A stretch of 64,000 bases of DNA from Christiangramia sabulilitoris (lineage in GTDB: Bacteria > Bacteroidota > Bacteroidia > Flavobacteriales > Flavobacteriaceae). How positions within the stretch are numbered: the stretch's first letter is position 1; each line of letters opens with the position of its first letter. The notes under the pieces were generated by a model. The model was given only the letters and a program-made list of their open reading frames with translations. It made no database searches and was not told the DNA's origin. The stretch is from the NCBI RefSeq assembly GCF_007050985.1, contig NZ_VHSF01000003.1, forward strand, positions 593,500-657,499, given 5' to 3'. Below, in pieces: positions 8,543-17,334 of the stretch. A program made the position numbers and the translations under genes.

Positions 8543-9958
8543 CTAAAACTGAAAATAAATAAATTGTTGCCCGCTACCCTGTGAGATTACTATAAGAAAT
8601 AGCATGATGGCCCATCCTACTCCGAATAACCAGGCAGGGGCTTTAAGCGAAAGTTCCTTTAAAGAAGAGTTTCGCATTAAATAATGGCAAATAAACAAAA
8701 GGCTAACCACCACCATCACCTTGAAAATATCGAAATATTGTAAAAGTTTTACCCCATCGTTATTGATAAAGAACATAGAACTTATCATGTTCCTGGCAGT
8801 TTCGAATTCCCTGGCCCTGAAGAAAACCCAGGTAATATTTACACAAGTATAGGTTAACAGCGCCAGAAAAATACCATTTATTGGGTTGATCTTGAGTCTA
8901 ACCTTAGATCTGAGAAACCTTTCAACTACGAGGTATAAACCGTGCAGTGCCCCCCAAACCACAAAGGTCCAGGCCGCCCCGTGCCACAAACCTCCCAGAA
9001 GCATGGTGAGAATAAGAGCAACATACATCCTGGTTATTCCATTTTTATTTCCTCCCAAAGGAATGTAAAGGTAATCTCTTAGCCAGGTTGATAGTGAGAT
9101 ATGCCATCTGCTCCACAGGTCTGAAAAACCTATTGCCGCATAGGGATATTTAAAGTTATCTGGCAGGATGATCCCCAACATCAAAGCAATTCCGATAGCA
9201 CAGGTGGAGTAACCGGCAAAATCAAAGAAAATCTGTCCTGAAAATGCAAGTGTTCCAATCCACGCATCGAGGCCATTCAAAACCACACCGGCTCCAAATA
9301 CCGCATCTGCTGTGCCAGATAACAACGTGTCTGCAAGGACTACCTTTTGAAATAATCCAATAGTCAGCAAAAAGCTGCCCCACATGAATTGATTTGCAGT
9401 TGCTTTTTTCTCATCGTAAAACTGGCTTATGAGATCTTTTGCGCGTACGATTGGCCCTGCCACCAATTGGGGAAAAAAAGTTACATAGAGGGCAAAATCC
9501 AGAAATGTCCTGGCCGGTTTTATTCTTTGATAATACATATCTATGGTATAAGACATGGTTTGAAATGTGTAGAAAGAAATCCCCATTGGCAGAATAATAT
9601 CCATGGGTTGTGGTTCATAGGTCATTCCTAGGGCATTAACACCAGTTGTGAAATTTTCAAGAAGAAAGTCTCCGTATTTAAAAAAGGCAAGGAAGCCCAG
9701 GTTGGTAAACATGCTCAACAGCAACCACATTTTTCTACGTCCACTATTTTTCTCTACGGCCAGTTTATTTCCGGCTGTCCAATCTACGATTGTTGAAATC
9801 CATAAAAGGATCACTAGGGGTGGGTTCCATAATCCATAGAAGAGATAACTTGCCAGTAAAAGCATTCGCTTTCTGTTCGTCCAGCTTAATATCCCGGTAT
9901 AATAAAGAAAAAGAACCAGTCCCAGGAACAAAATAAAACCCAAAGAGTTAAATAGCAT
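8543..9958 (-). CDS. MBOAT family O-acyltransferase (AlgI-like)
   Basis: A polytopic membrane acyltransferase of 471 residues, the usual AlgI/DltB size, with about ten hydrophobic segments. Signature stretches include LPMGISFYTFQTMSY, FFPQLVAGPIVR, LWSRWHISLSTWLRDY and GGLWHGAAWTFVVWG. The invariant membrane histidine is His326 (LWHG), with a further His339 (ALHG). These enzymes move an acetyl or other acyl group across the membrane to a surface or secreted glycan. The upstream gene encodes an SGNH-like protein, the usual partner that completes transfer. Acceptor glycan unknown. Confidence 0.93.
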   Translation of the reverse strand: MLFNSLGFILFLGLVLFLYYTGILSWTNRKRMLLLASYLFYGLWNPPLVILLWISTIVDWTAGNKLAVEKNSGRRKMWLLLSMFTNLGFLAFFKYGDFLLENFTTGVNALGMTYEPQPMDIILPMGISFYTFQTMSYTIDMYYQRIKPARTFLDFALYVTFFPQLVAGPIVRAKDLISQFYDEKKATANQFMWGSFLLTIGLFQKVVLADTLLSGTADAVFGAGVVLNGLDAWIGTLAFSGQIFFDFAGYSTCAIGIALMLGIILPDNFKYPYAAIGFSDLWSRWHISLSTWLRDYLYIPLGGNKNGITRMYVALILTMLLGGLWHGAAWTFVVWGALHGLYLVVERFLRSKVRLKINPINGIFLALLTYTCVNITWVFFRAREFETARNMISSMFFINNDGVKLLQYFDIFKVMVVVSLLFICHYLMRNSSLKELSLKAPAWLFGVGWAIMLFLIVISQGSGQQFIYFQF

Positions 9959-9991
9959 ATTCTAATTTATTAGATCATTAAAGCTTAAAAT

Positions 9992-11014
9992 TCATTTAGA
10001 CAGATACCCATCCTTTACTAAAATACGTACCAGGGAAGCGGTAAAAATATCTGCATCCTCAGCTGAAAGGTGGGACCATTCGGGACAATCAAATCCTCTT
10101 AGTGATTCATAATCCTCAAAATGATAAGCAGGAACATCTGATTTTTCCACCAATGGATCCCAGAATTCATTACGCGGAAAAACCTGATTCTCGTGTTCTC
10201 TCAATTCTCCAGTAGATGGACATCGCACGAGAATAACCTCGCCTCCTCTATTCTTGAATTTCTTTACATTTTCTATAAAAAAATTGGTGGTCGCTTCTTT
10301 TTCCGGAACATTTTCAGATCCAGCCTGGTTGAAGAAAAGCCAGACTTTCTTTATAGTACCAGCAAAAGCAGTATCTGTAGCGGTTCTAGTGGTCATCCTC
10401 AAATTTCTATTGATATCCACCTCTGAAAATTTATGGAAAGGAGGCATAGGATCGGGAACCCGCTGACCTACTTCTATTTCATCGAGCAATGCTTTCAGTT
10501 TGATTCCGTCAACTCCCGAAACATCACTGATAAATGCAAATGAACTTTGCAATGGTATGGAAAGGTTGTAGTTTAATCTATCAGCATAGGTACGGTCTTC
10601 ATAATATTTGATTCTGCTCACCACCTTCTCATTGGGAGGAGCTTCTGGAAAAAGGGTGGAAAAAAACAGCCCTGCAGTTACACCTACCACAATGGTACCA
10701 TTAAAGTCAGTATTATTCACCAGGTCGTCAAAGGCGTATAAGGGCGAAGTACCCTCAATGGCCAGTTGTATTGGTCTTTTCCCGGTTTCTTCCTCCCATT
10801 TATCAAGCTGCAGGTCGAAATATACTCTTGACGACCCAACTATGACCACATCATCTTCAGTCGCATCTTCTACGGCTTCCCTATGGATCACCCATAGGTC
10901 GTCATCATCATCAAGATCTGGTACCAAGTTGTGATTTCTCCAATATATTTCCCAGGCAACAAGGCCTATTAAGGCACCAACAATCCCTATGATCATAGAT
11001 CTTTTCAAATTCAT
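9992..11014 (-). CDS. Membrane-anchored SGNH-like protein, MBOAT partner
   Basis: The 340-residue protein has one N-terminal membrane helix (about 6-24) and a periplasmic domain. An SGNH-hydrolase-like signature is visible: VVIVGSSRVYFD supplies the candidate nucleophile Ser61/62, and near the C-terminus DCPEWSHLS supplies an Asp and His315 in the usual D..H spacing. A run of five Asp (35-39) follows the anchor. It precedes the MBOAT gene by 33 bases in the same operon, the arrangement seen for AlgX/DltD-type partners of polysaccharide O-acetylation. Assignment rests on motif and context. Confidence 0.72.
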   Translation of the reverse strand: MNLKRSMIIGIVGALIGLVAWEIYWRNHNLVPDLDDDDDLWVIHREAVEDATEDDVVIVGSSRVYFDLQLDKWEEETGKRPIQLAIEGTSPLYAFDDLVNNTDFNGTIVVGVTAGLFFSTLFPEAPPNEKVVSRIKYYEDRTYADRLNYNLSIPLQSSFAFISDVSGVDGIKLKALLDEIEVGQRVPDPMPPFHKFSEVDINRNLRMTTRTATDTAFAGTIKKVWLFFNQAGSENVPEKEATTNFFIENVKKFKNRGGEVILVRCPSTGELREHENQVFPRNEFWDPLVEKSDVPAYHFEDYESLRGFDCPEWSHLSAEDADIFTASLVRILVKDGYLSK

Positions 11015-11335
11015 ATCGACAGAAATAAAAATTACACTTTTTGCAAAGGCGTGTTTAAAGCAGGGGCGGAAAAATGGTCATCTGGTATTTCCAGGGGTAA
11101 TCAACAACATTAGTAAAAATTCTGACATAACACAGGTCCTGAAAGGATCACCAATCAATCATAAATATATGATTTTTAATTGATTACATTAACCATGATG
11201 CGTTAGACTGAAAATATCTTTGTATTTGATTGTTAGATATTATGCTGCAAATACTGGAGCCAGAAGCGATAATTCTCCAGATCTGGAGGATTGAAAAAAA
11301 GGTTAGGAAAGACTTAATTAGCAGATCTGTTTCGT
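11015..11335. other. Intergenic region with possible small ORF
   Basis: The region lies between the start of the SGNH-like gene and the stop of a CAT-like gene, both on the minus strand. On the plus strand a TATCTTTG box (11215-11222), matching the Bacteroidota -7 consensus, lies 20 bases before an ATG at 11242. That ATG opens a 34-codon frame ending at 11346 and overlapping the neighbour's stop. No -33 TTG at proper spacing was found, so I leave the ORF uncalled. Confidence 0.4.
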
Positions 11336-11959
11336 CTAATCATTAAGGAGTGCCTGAAACTTTTCTACAAACAATCCTATATGGTAACCATCCATTAATG
11401 CGTGATGAGCATGTATGGAAACCGGCATTATTTTTTTACCATTATCAGAAATACATTTACCAAATGATATTTTTGGACAGCTGTCCTGGCCGGTAAAACT
11501 CCGGGAATGAGAGAGCGAGGTAAAATTTACCCAGGGAATTGCAGAATAATGTACCTCATTAAGACGAATTTCGTCTAACATCAAGCCGCTGCCAAACCTT
11601 ACCCTGGCAATTTCATTTTCGGCATTTTGTAAAAAAACCTTGAGATCATCATCGTGGATAATATTCGAAAAACCAAAGGTATTATCCTCCCGGCTTATTG
11701 TCGCCGACGCGTTGATCTTATCGTAAATAAAAACCTTTTCCCCGGATATCCTGTACTTAAAATTTTCAATGGAATTAACAGCCCGGGAAGCCAGATAGAG
11801 ATAATATAGAAAAAAGGACATGCCCTCTTCCTTACTTTTTTTATAAGCCAGGGTACAATCGACATTCACCGCCATTCCAAAAAACGGTTCTTCAAATTTT
11901 GAGAAAAATTCAAAATGCTCTTTACGATTCCAGGTAGAAATATCTAATTCAGATCTCAT
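11336..11959 (-). CDS. Chloramphenicol acetyltransferase-like acyltransferase
   Basis: At 207 residues this is close to the usual length of type A CAT subunits and co-linear with them. N-terminal ISTWNRKEHFEFFSKF and central SFFLYYLYLASRAVN match the family, and the catalytic motif HHALMDGYH (HHxxxDG, histidines at about 185-186) lies near the C-terminus. The enzyme would move acetyl from acetyl-CoA to a hydroxyl as a trimer. Chromosomal CAT-like proteins of Flavobacteriaceae often have unknown natural acceptors, so resistance cannot be assumed. A CAAACCTA sequence at 11991-11998 could be its -7 box (minus strand). Confidence 0.85.
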   Translation of the reverse strand: MRSELDISTWNRKEHFEFFSKFEEPFFGMAVNVDCTLAYKKSKEEGMSFFLYYLYLASRAVNSIENFKYRISGEKVFIYDKINASATISREDNTFGFSNIIHDDDLKVFLQNAENEIARVRFGSGLMLDEIRLNEVHYSAIPWVNFTSLSHSRSFTGQDSCPKISFGKCISDNGKKIMPVSIHAHHALMDGYHIGLFVEKFQALLND

Positions 11960-12033
11960 ATTAACTTCAGGCTTGATAATAAAATCGCTGCAAACCTAAG
12001 TTAAATTTAGAAAGTCCGGTAAATAAAAAACTC

Positions 12034-12930
12034 TTATAAAGCTTTCAATCTTTTAAATCTGTTCACCTTTTGTTTGCCATCACCATAAGAAGTTGTTTTA
12101 GTGAGGCTTACTTCTCCATCCTTTTCAAGCTTAAAATCCAGTTTTTCAAACATTCCTTCTGGCAAGCCTCCGTATTCAAAAGAATTATTCCCGCTGTAGG
12201 TATATATTTTTCCGAAGACCTCATTCTTAACCCATAAATCGCCATCCCGGGCAAAAAACGTTACAACTGTTCCAGTACCAATATTCCTATACTCACCGGT
12301 TATTTTTTGAATAGAATCGTCGGTAACCTTTAGCACATCGTTCATGTTACAGTCAAAACCGATCTTGTAAATATCATTATTTTTTTTAAGTTTCAGGATT
12401 CGCTCCTTAGCCTGAGGACTGGAGGAAGAAGGGTCTGAAAGAAGATAAGGATCGTCTTTAAAATATATCTGGGTTATCAAACTCTTGTAACCGTTGGCGG
12501 TAATGAGTAAATGAAAATGTGCCGGCCTGTAATTTCCACCACCGGTATCATAGGGCACCGGCATCTGGGTGATGAATTTATATTTTCCCTCATCATCACT
12601 AATCGTGGTTCCACGATACCTGAATTCATCTGAACTATTATCATAGACTCCATCATGGGAACAATGCCATAGTTCTATTTTTGCATTTTTATAAGCCGTC
12701 AAACAGTCCTTATGCCTTATTTTTCCGGATAGTTCCACTATTTCTCCGGGCATATCCTTAATTACCAGATTAGTTCTTAAAGGACTGTCCGGGCGATAAA
12801 AAGGACCTAAGATATCTGTGGTGGTCACGCAATCTGCCACATAATTTTCACCATTAAATTTTAGAAATCCTGTTGCAGAGATCGCGATTACACTAAGACC
12901 CGCTAAGCGGGCGAATTCTCTACGTTTCAT
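12034..12930 (-). CDS. Intradiol ring-cleavage dioxygenase-like protein
   Basis: Residues 35-190 form an intradiol dioxygenase beta-sandwich. All four non-haem Fe(III) ligands are visible: Tyr96 in HDGVYDN, and Tyr134, His138 and His140 in YRPAHFHL. The N-terminus MKRREFARLAGLSVIAIS looks like a Tat-type or lipoprotein-free signal, suggesting export, as in other extracytoplasmic family members. The last ~100 residues form an extra beta-rich domain (GTGTVVTFFARDGDLWVK onward) absent from catechol and protocatechuate dioxygenases. No aromatic catabolic genes are nearby, so the substrate is unknown. Possibly monocistronic. Confidence 0.87.
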   Translation of the reverse strand: MKRREFARLAGLSVIAISATGFLKFNGENYVADCVTTTDILGPFYRPDSPLRTNLVIKDMPGEIVELSGKIRHKDCLTAYKNAKIELWHCSHDGVYDNSSDEFRYRGTTISDDEGKYKFITQMPVPYDTGGGNYRPAHFHLLITANGYKSLITQIYFKDDPYLLSDPSSSSPQAKERILKLKKNNDIYKIGFDCNMNDVLKVTDDSIQKITGEYRNIGTGTVVTFFARDGDLWVKNEVFGKIYTYSGNNSFEYGGLPEGMFEKLDFKLEKDGEVSLTKTTSYGDGKQKVNRFKRLKAL

Positions 12931-13077
12931 AAATTGTGTATTGTATTAATGATTCTGTTCCCAGCCTGGAAAGTCAGCATTCATTTTATAGATTTGAAGA
13001 GATTGTTACTTTAAAAATTACTAATGCCGGAGCGGAAGAAAATTTGAATTATATATTTAATGCGGTTGATGCTCCGT

Positions 13078-13911
13078 TTATTTTTTTATGATTTTCGATT
13101 TATCGGTTAACCCCTTTACCTGAATATCAGGATTACCATATACATAAATAGTGCTCTTTCCTTCGGCATCTATTTCGATACTTTTGCTGGCATCAACGTA
13201 AATATCAGACTTGTTCTTTGAATTTAAAACAGCCGTTTGAGCATTGAGTTTCTTAGCATTCAGGTTTGAATTTCCTTCCAGGTTAAAAACCACATTAGTG
13301 GCCTTTCCATCTAGTTTCGCACTTGCAGATTTATTCAGCACTACATTTAGATCATCGGTTTGAAGGTCTGCCTTTAGATCTGATCTTTTCTCCATATTAA
13401 TCACAATATTCCCGGCACGTAAATCTAATTTCCCTTTGGAATTATCACTCATAATGATCTCTGCTGAAGAATTTACATCCAGTTTAATATCAAATTGTGA
13501 AGAATTGTTTGCATAAATGGTGATCTTGTCTGTATCGAATTCAGAGCTGGTCTCGAGCACCGCATCATCATTTATAGTAATACTTTCTATACCCGTAAGG
13601 TTAAGGAAAATATGGAGTTTTTTATTTTTTACAATTTTACTGCGGGTGTAAACTTTCAAAACCCCGTTACTTACTCTCACCTCAACCTCCTCGGCGAGAT
13701 TCTGGTCTGTGGTAAGAACATAAGAATTCCTGTTCGAGGTTTGTATTTCGACTTCCAGGTTATCAGAAATTTCAAGATGGTTGAATTCACCAATGATCTC
13801 GTTGCTGGTGCTAATTACTTCTTTATCACCTTTGACCTTTTCTTTTTTTTGCGCCAGTGATACGGCGGAAAACAGAATGCAGGAAGCGAGGAAAATGATA
13901 TATTTTTTCAT
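13078..13911 (-). CDS. Secreted GIN (DUF2807) domain protein
   Basis: A signal peptide (MKKYIIFLASCILFSAVSLA, cleaved near AQK) is followed by a head-GIN/DUF2807 domain, recognised by FNHLEISDNLEVEIQTSN and repeating short strands with Asn/Ser turns (for example SAEIIMSDNSKGKLDLRAG). Such proteins fold as right-handed beta-helices and are abundant in Bacteroidota; the 'auto-transporter adhesin' name has little experimental support. 277 residues, complete. Likely periplasmic or surface-exposed. Separated from its neighbours by more than 130 bases on each side. Confidence 0.85.
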   Translation of the reverse strand: MKKYIIFLASCILFSAVSLAQKKEKVKGDKEVISTSNEIIGEFNHLEISDNLEVEIQTSNRNSYVLTTDQNLAEEVEVRVSNGVLKVYTRSKIVKNKKLHIFLNLTGIESITINDDAVLETSSEFDTDKITIYANNSSQFDIKLDVNSSAEIIMSDNSKGKLDLRAGNIVINMEKRSDLKADLQTDDLNVVLNKSASAKLDGKATNVVFNLEGNSNLNAKKLNAQTAVLNSKNKSDIYVDASKSIEIDAEGKSTIYVYGNPDIQVKGLTDKSKIIKK

Positions 13912-14047
13912 GAGGTCGAATTTTTAACATAAAAATCCGGAGCTATTCTTAAAGTTAGTTAAAAGTATTTGATTTTCAGTGTTTTATATTTAATAAATGA
14001 AGATATGGATGTAAAGTTTTCTCACCGCTAATTTATAATTACGCTTA

Positions 14048-14599
14048 CTATTCCGGAAAGCTTGTAACGTAGCCGAGCTGATTAAGAAGTTCATGGTTAT
14101 CATAATATACTTCTTCCTGAATAGCTATGCCATCCTCATTATATGACCAGATGGAAAAACCAATTATACTCACAGATCGCTGAGTTGGTGGATTTCCCAT
14201 AAAATCACCTGTATTATCCCCGGAAAATATAAAACTGGAATAGGATTTATGGTCTGCAAATTGAGTCTCGCCGGTAATTTCAACATTCACATTGGAGAAA
14301 CCTTCATGAAAAGAATTCATCATATTAAGGTATTCTGCACGTGTAGAAATTTCTTTTTTTCCATTGGTAAACCGGGTTAGATCTTCATTGGTGACTTTTC
14401 TAAATAAGGTTTTATTATTTGTATTCCATGCTTCCTGAATATCATTTAAAGTAGCACCGATATCCTTTTCCATACGCTCGATCCTGGTATGGGCCATTTC
14501 TTTTTCAACCTCTTCCAGCTTTCTTTCTTTTTTTGCATTGGACTCGCAGGAACTAAAGGCCAGAAAAAGCGTAATAAAAAGTAATTTTAAAATTTTCAT
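14048..14599 (-). CDS. SnoaL/NTF2-like lipoprotein
   Basis: Starting at MKILKLLF gives a lipoprotein signal with lipobox FSSC (Cys18); the longer frame adds six residues before it and is less likely. After a charged coiled stretch (about 25-50) comes an NTF2-like alpha+beta cone domain containing IQEAWNTNNKTLFRKV and a nuclear-transport-factor-like core ending QEEVYYDNHELLNQLGY. The ending resembles the ester-cyclase/SnoaL proteins, as does the neighbour at 14684-15562. Probably outer- or inner-membrane anchored with the fold in the periplasm. Ligand or reaction unknown. Confidence 0.75.
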   Translation of the reverse strand: MKILKLLFITLFLAFSSCESNAKKERKLEEVEKEMAHTRIERMEKDIGATLNDIQEAWNTNNKTLFRKVTNEDLTRFTNGKKEISTRAEYLNMMNSFHEGFSNVNVEITGETQFADHKSYSSFIFSGDNTGDFMGNPPTQRSVSIIGFSIWSYNEDGIAIQEEVYYDNHELLNQLGYVTSFPE

Positions 14600-14683
14600 A
14601 TTACCTCTCTTTATCACATTTTAAAAAGCTCAATTACGGATTGGATAAGGCCTGGTAACTTTAACCTTCTCCAGAACCGGATT

Positions 14684-15562
14684 CTAATCTGCATTGGCTT
14701 CGCTGAGTTGCTTTGTATCTACATATTGCTGGAAAGCTATGATCTTCCCATCATTCAGGGTCCATAAATGGGCCGCCTGAACGTCATAGGTTTTCGCATT
14801 CTTTTTCACTTTGGCATTATACCTTAAAGTGGCCAGCACCTGATTATTGCTCATTTCATGCAATTTAATGTCTGTGAGTTTAAAATATTCATGGTCTTCT
14901 CCTACCCTGGCAAAAATCCCATTCAATACAGCATCTGGTCCCACATAAGGATTTCCATCGGCATAATCATTACCTTCTGCCTCATTCCATACTATATCTT
15001 TATCCATCTTAGCAAGTACACCGGGAATATCTCCAGCACTAAAAGATTTATACAAACCGTCAACGATTTTAACATTGTCCGGGTTAGACATCAGGCCTAA
15101 TTGCTGAAGAAAGACCATACTATCCATAAAATCATGTTCCTTGGCTATTTTTCCATTTTTCATTTTCACCAGAGTAACTCCTTCCACATCCACTTCCTTC
15201 CCCGTTCCTGGAATACCAAAAAAAGTTCCGCTATGCTTGCCTTTAAAATGCCAGTGTTTTGCAATATTATCTCCTTCTCCAAAAATGTTTTTTACCGTGA
15301 ATTCACGCTCTGAAAAGCCCGTGATAAAATTTTTGTAATGGGCTTTAAAGGCCTCTATACCTACAATGTTCTCTGGAGTGTTCACGAGAACTACATCTTC
15401 CTGAAAATGCTCTTTATTTATTTGATCTAAGTCGCCACTATTAATGACCTCATCCCAAACCCGGTTATACATTTCGACATCCTTTTCGATCGAACTGCTT
15501 TGAGCCAAGAGCATATTCCCACTCAATAAAATAAGCGCCAGAGATAAAATGAAATTTTTCAT
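14684..15562 (-). CDS. Secreted protein with two tandem SnoaL-like domains
   Basis: The signal peptide (MKNFILSLALILLSGNMLLA, about 20 residues) is followed by two NTF2-like domains. The first (about 25-155) is ester-cyclase-like, with VTLVKMKNGKIAKEHDFMDS and LQQLGL. The second (about 162-285) is SnoaL-like, with DGLYKSFSAGDIPGVLAKM and AAHLWTLNDGKIIAFQQYVD. The duplicated fold in one exported chain is unusual compared with the cytosolic single-domain enzymes. It lies 84 bases upstream of the SnoaL-like lipoprotein gene, same strand, so the two may act together. No reaction is assigned. Confidence 0.8.
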   Translation of the reverse strand: MKNFILSLALILLSGNMLLAQSSSIEKDVEMYNRVWDEVINSGDLDQINKEHFQEDVVLVNTPENIVGIEAFKAHYKNFITGFSEREFTVKNIFGEGDNIAKHWHFKGKHSGTFFGIPGTGKEVDVEGVTLVKMKNGKIAKEHDFMDSMVFLQQLGLMSNPDNVKIVDGLYKSFSAGDIPGVLAKMDKDIVWNEAEGNDYADGNPYVGPDAVLNGIFARVGEDHEYFKLTDIKLHEMSNNQVLATLRYNAKVKKNAKTYDVQAAHLWTLNDGKIIAFQQYVDTKQLSEANAD

Positions 15563-16020
15563 AATTTGAATTGTTTTATTAAAGTTTTGAAATTAAAACC
15601 GTGAGGCAGATCGGCATAAGTTAAAGGTAATCAAATATTTAGAATATTTTATGTGTTGATAATGCTTATCAAACTACCTGAAATTTAGTTCATTTAAATT
15701 CATAAAAAAGCCGTGAGTTCATGAATAACTCAGGTTCAGATTTAAGATCTACCTTTTTCGCAATCCTAAGGCAGAAACCCTGCAACATTACTATATGCTG
15801 TAATTCATATAATGAGCAATGTTATCCGAGGTCAATGGTTTTTCCCGGGTATTTTAGGAGAAAGCAGATTAATTTCGATCGAGCTGGAAATTAGGTTCCA
15901 GATTTCTAGTACCGGATGGAGAGTCTGTCACCATATAAAACGGTAGTTTTGAAAACCTTTTGATTTCGGCTTTTGGAAATACCAGAAACAGGTTAAATAA
16001 GCCCTTTTCGGGAAGGACTA
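15563..16020. other. Intergenic region, nothing recognised
   Basis: The 458-base spacer lies between two minus-strand genes. I found no convincing ORF, tRNA fold, terminator with a T run or repeat. A short imperfect inverted pair near 15710-15735 (GTGAGTTCATG.. with AACTCAGG) is too weak to call. Confidence 0.5.
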
Positions 16021-16410
16021 TTAATCCATTTGTAAAAGCTGAATATAATTCCCGTTATCGTCGTCAAAAACCGCTTCAAAACCATAGTCAGTTTTAACCG
16101 GATCCTTTTTAAAAACCACTCCTTTATTTTTTAGTTCCCGGGTAGTTTCATGAATATCCTGTGCACTGAAGCTGATCACCGGGATACCCATTTCATATAA
16201 TTTCTTCTTGTAATCCCTGGCAACCTGTATACCGTTAGGCTCAGTTGGTTCCAGCAAAATGGTAGTAGGGTCTGTTCCCAGAGGAGATTTTATGATAGCA
16301 ATATAATTTTCCGGAGAGAACATAACCTCAAGAAAACCAAGCGTATTGGTGTAATATTTAAAAGCCTTGGCAGGATCTTCGACGAAGATACTAACCATAG
16401 CTAACTTCAT
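16021..16410 (-). CDS. VOC/glyoxalase-like domain protein
   Basis: A single vicinal-oxygen-chelate protein of about 129 residues. The start at MKLAMVSIFVEDP matches where the first beta-alpha-beta-beta-beta module begins; a Met eight codons upstream (16434) is possible. Module one ends around LLEPTEPNG, and module two includes SAQDIHETTRELKNKGVVF and ends DDDNGNYIQLLQMD, the typical terminal metal-ligand or substrate strand. The family covers glyoxalases, dioxygenases and fosfomycin or bleomycin resistance proteins. The usual metal triad is not clear here, so function is open. Downstream of the ATP-grasp gene, 81 bases away. Confidence 0.85.
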   Translation of the reverse strand: MKLAMVSIFVEDPAKAFKYYTNTLGFLEVMFSPENYIAIIKSPLGTDPTTILLEPTEPNGIQVARDYKKKLYEMGIPVISFSAQDIHETTRELKNKGVVFKKDPVKTDYGFEAVFDDDNGNYIQLLQMD

Positions 16411-16491
16411 TGGATGTTGATTCTTGCTTATCATATAAGAAAATTAAAATTTAGTTCTGAAGCTTTAATATTTTGATTTGAGGTCTTAAAA

Positions 16492-17334
16492 TCATATTTC
16501 CTGAGGCATGATTTTATCCAGTGGTTCTTTCAGATCTGTCAGGACTTCCTGAAGGTTCTTTATGAACCGCTCTCTCTTTTCATCGTTAAGACGATCTATG
16601 GAAAGATATGGATTTAGATCCTCCAGTTCTACGAGCAGTAATGAACCATCGGGTAATTTACAGGCATCTATCCGGGTTATTCCATGAGTCATATTATTCC
16701 ATTTTATGAATTTTTCAGCAAAATCAAGATCCTCCTGTGTTGGCTCGTGAGCTGAAAGCTCCCAGCGTTTATTTGGATTTGGAGCGTATAAGGCATATTG
16801 AAATTTATTATTCAGGAAATAGAACGATACTTCATAGGTAAAATTTATAAAAGGCTGGATAAGCATTCCGGTAACATCTGCGTTTCCTAATTCCTGTGCG
16901 TTCAAGATCTGCATTCCAATAGAATCGGCACCATTCTTCAATTTCAGCACATATTTTTCATGTTCCCCCAGTTGATGCAGCTGGTCTTTATCTTCAATAG
17001 TTGGAATCACAGGATAACCCAGTTTGGTGAGTTCTGGTAAATATTGTTTCCCTTTAATATCCCCTTTTCCGTCGAAGGAATTAAAAGTCAGCATGCTTCT
17101 TTGCTTTACTGCATTAAGGAATTCATTAAAATATTCCTGATAACCAATGACCGGTCCGGTATTTCTAAATACCACCAGGTCTGTCTCATTCAGCAGCGGG
17201 ATCGCTTCAAGGGGATGGGCAATAGTGATGTCAAAATGCGACCTTAACCTGGAGGTTATATAAAGATCTTCTTCAGAATAGACTCGGCCATTAGCCTCGT
17301 AATAGAGATCTGTGAGGTAAAGAATGTTCTTCAT
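16492..17334 (-). CDS. ATP-grasp-like protein
   Basis: The 280 residues read as a compact ATP-grasp protein related to the RimK/glutathione-synthetase group. There is an N-terminal Rossmann-like part (ILYLTDLYYEANGRVYSEED), then TFNSFDGKGDIKGKQYL, the nucleotide-binding lysine strand YVLKLKNGADSIGMQ, the adenine-contact segment MLIQPFINF, and the metal-binding strand LLLVELEDLNPYLS. ATP-grasp enzymes ligate a carboxylate to an amine or thiol through an acyl phosphate. The acceptor is unknown and no peptide or siderophore cluster surrounds the gene. Confidence 0.72.
   Translation of the reverse strand: MKNILYLTDLYYEANGRVYSEEDLYITSRLRSHFDITIAHPLEAIPLLNETDLVVFRNTGPVIGYQEYFNEFLNAVKQRSMLTFNSFDGKGDIKGKQYLPELTKLGYPVIPTIEDKDQLHQLGEHEKYVLKLKNGADSIGMQILNAQELGNADVTGMLIQPFINFTYEVSFYFLNNKFQYALYAPNPNKRWELSAHEPTQEDLDFAEKFIKWNNMTHGITRIDACKLPDGSLLLVELEDLNPYLSIDRLNDEKRERFIKNLQEVLTDLKEPLDKIMPQEI

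Noticed and set aside
10608..10934. 108-codon plus-strand ORF opposite the SGNH-like gene
   Set aside because: Ser/Thr-rich antisense translation with no motif; the minus-strand protein has signal anchor and catalytic motifs.
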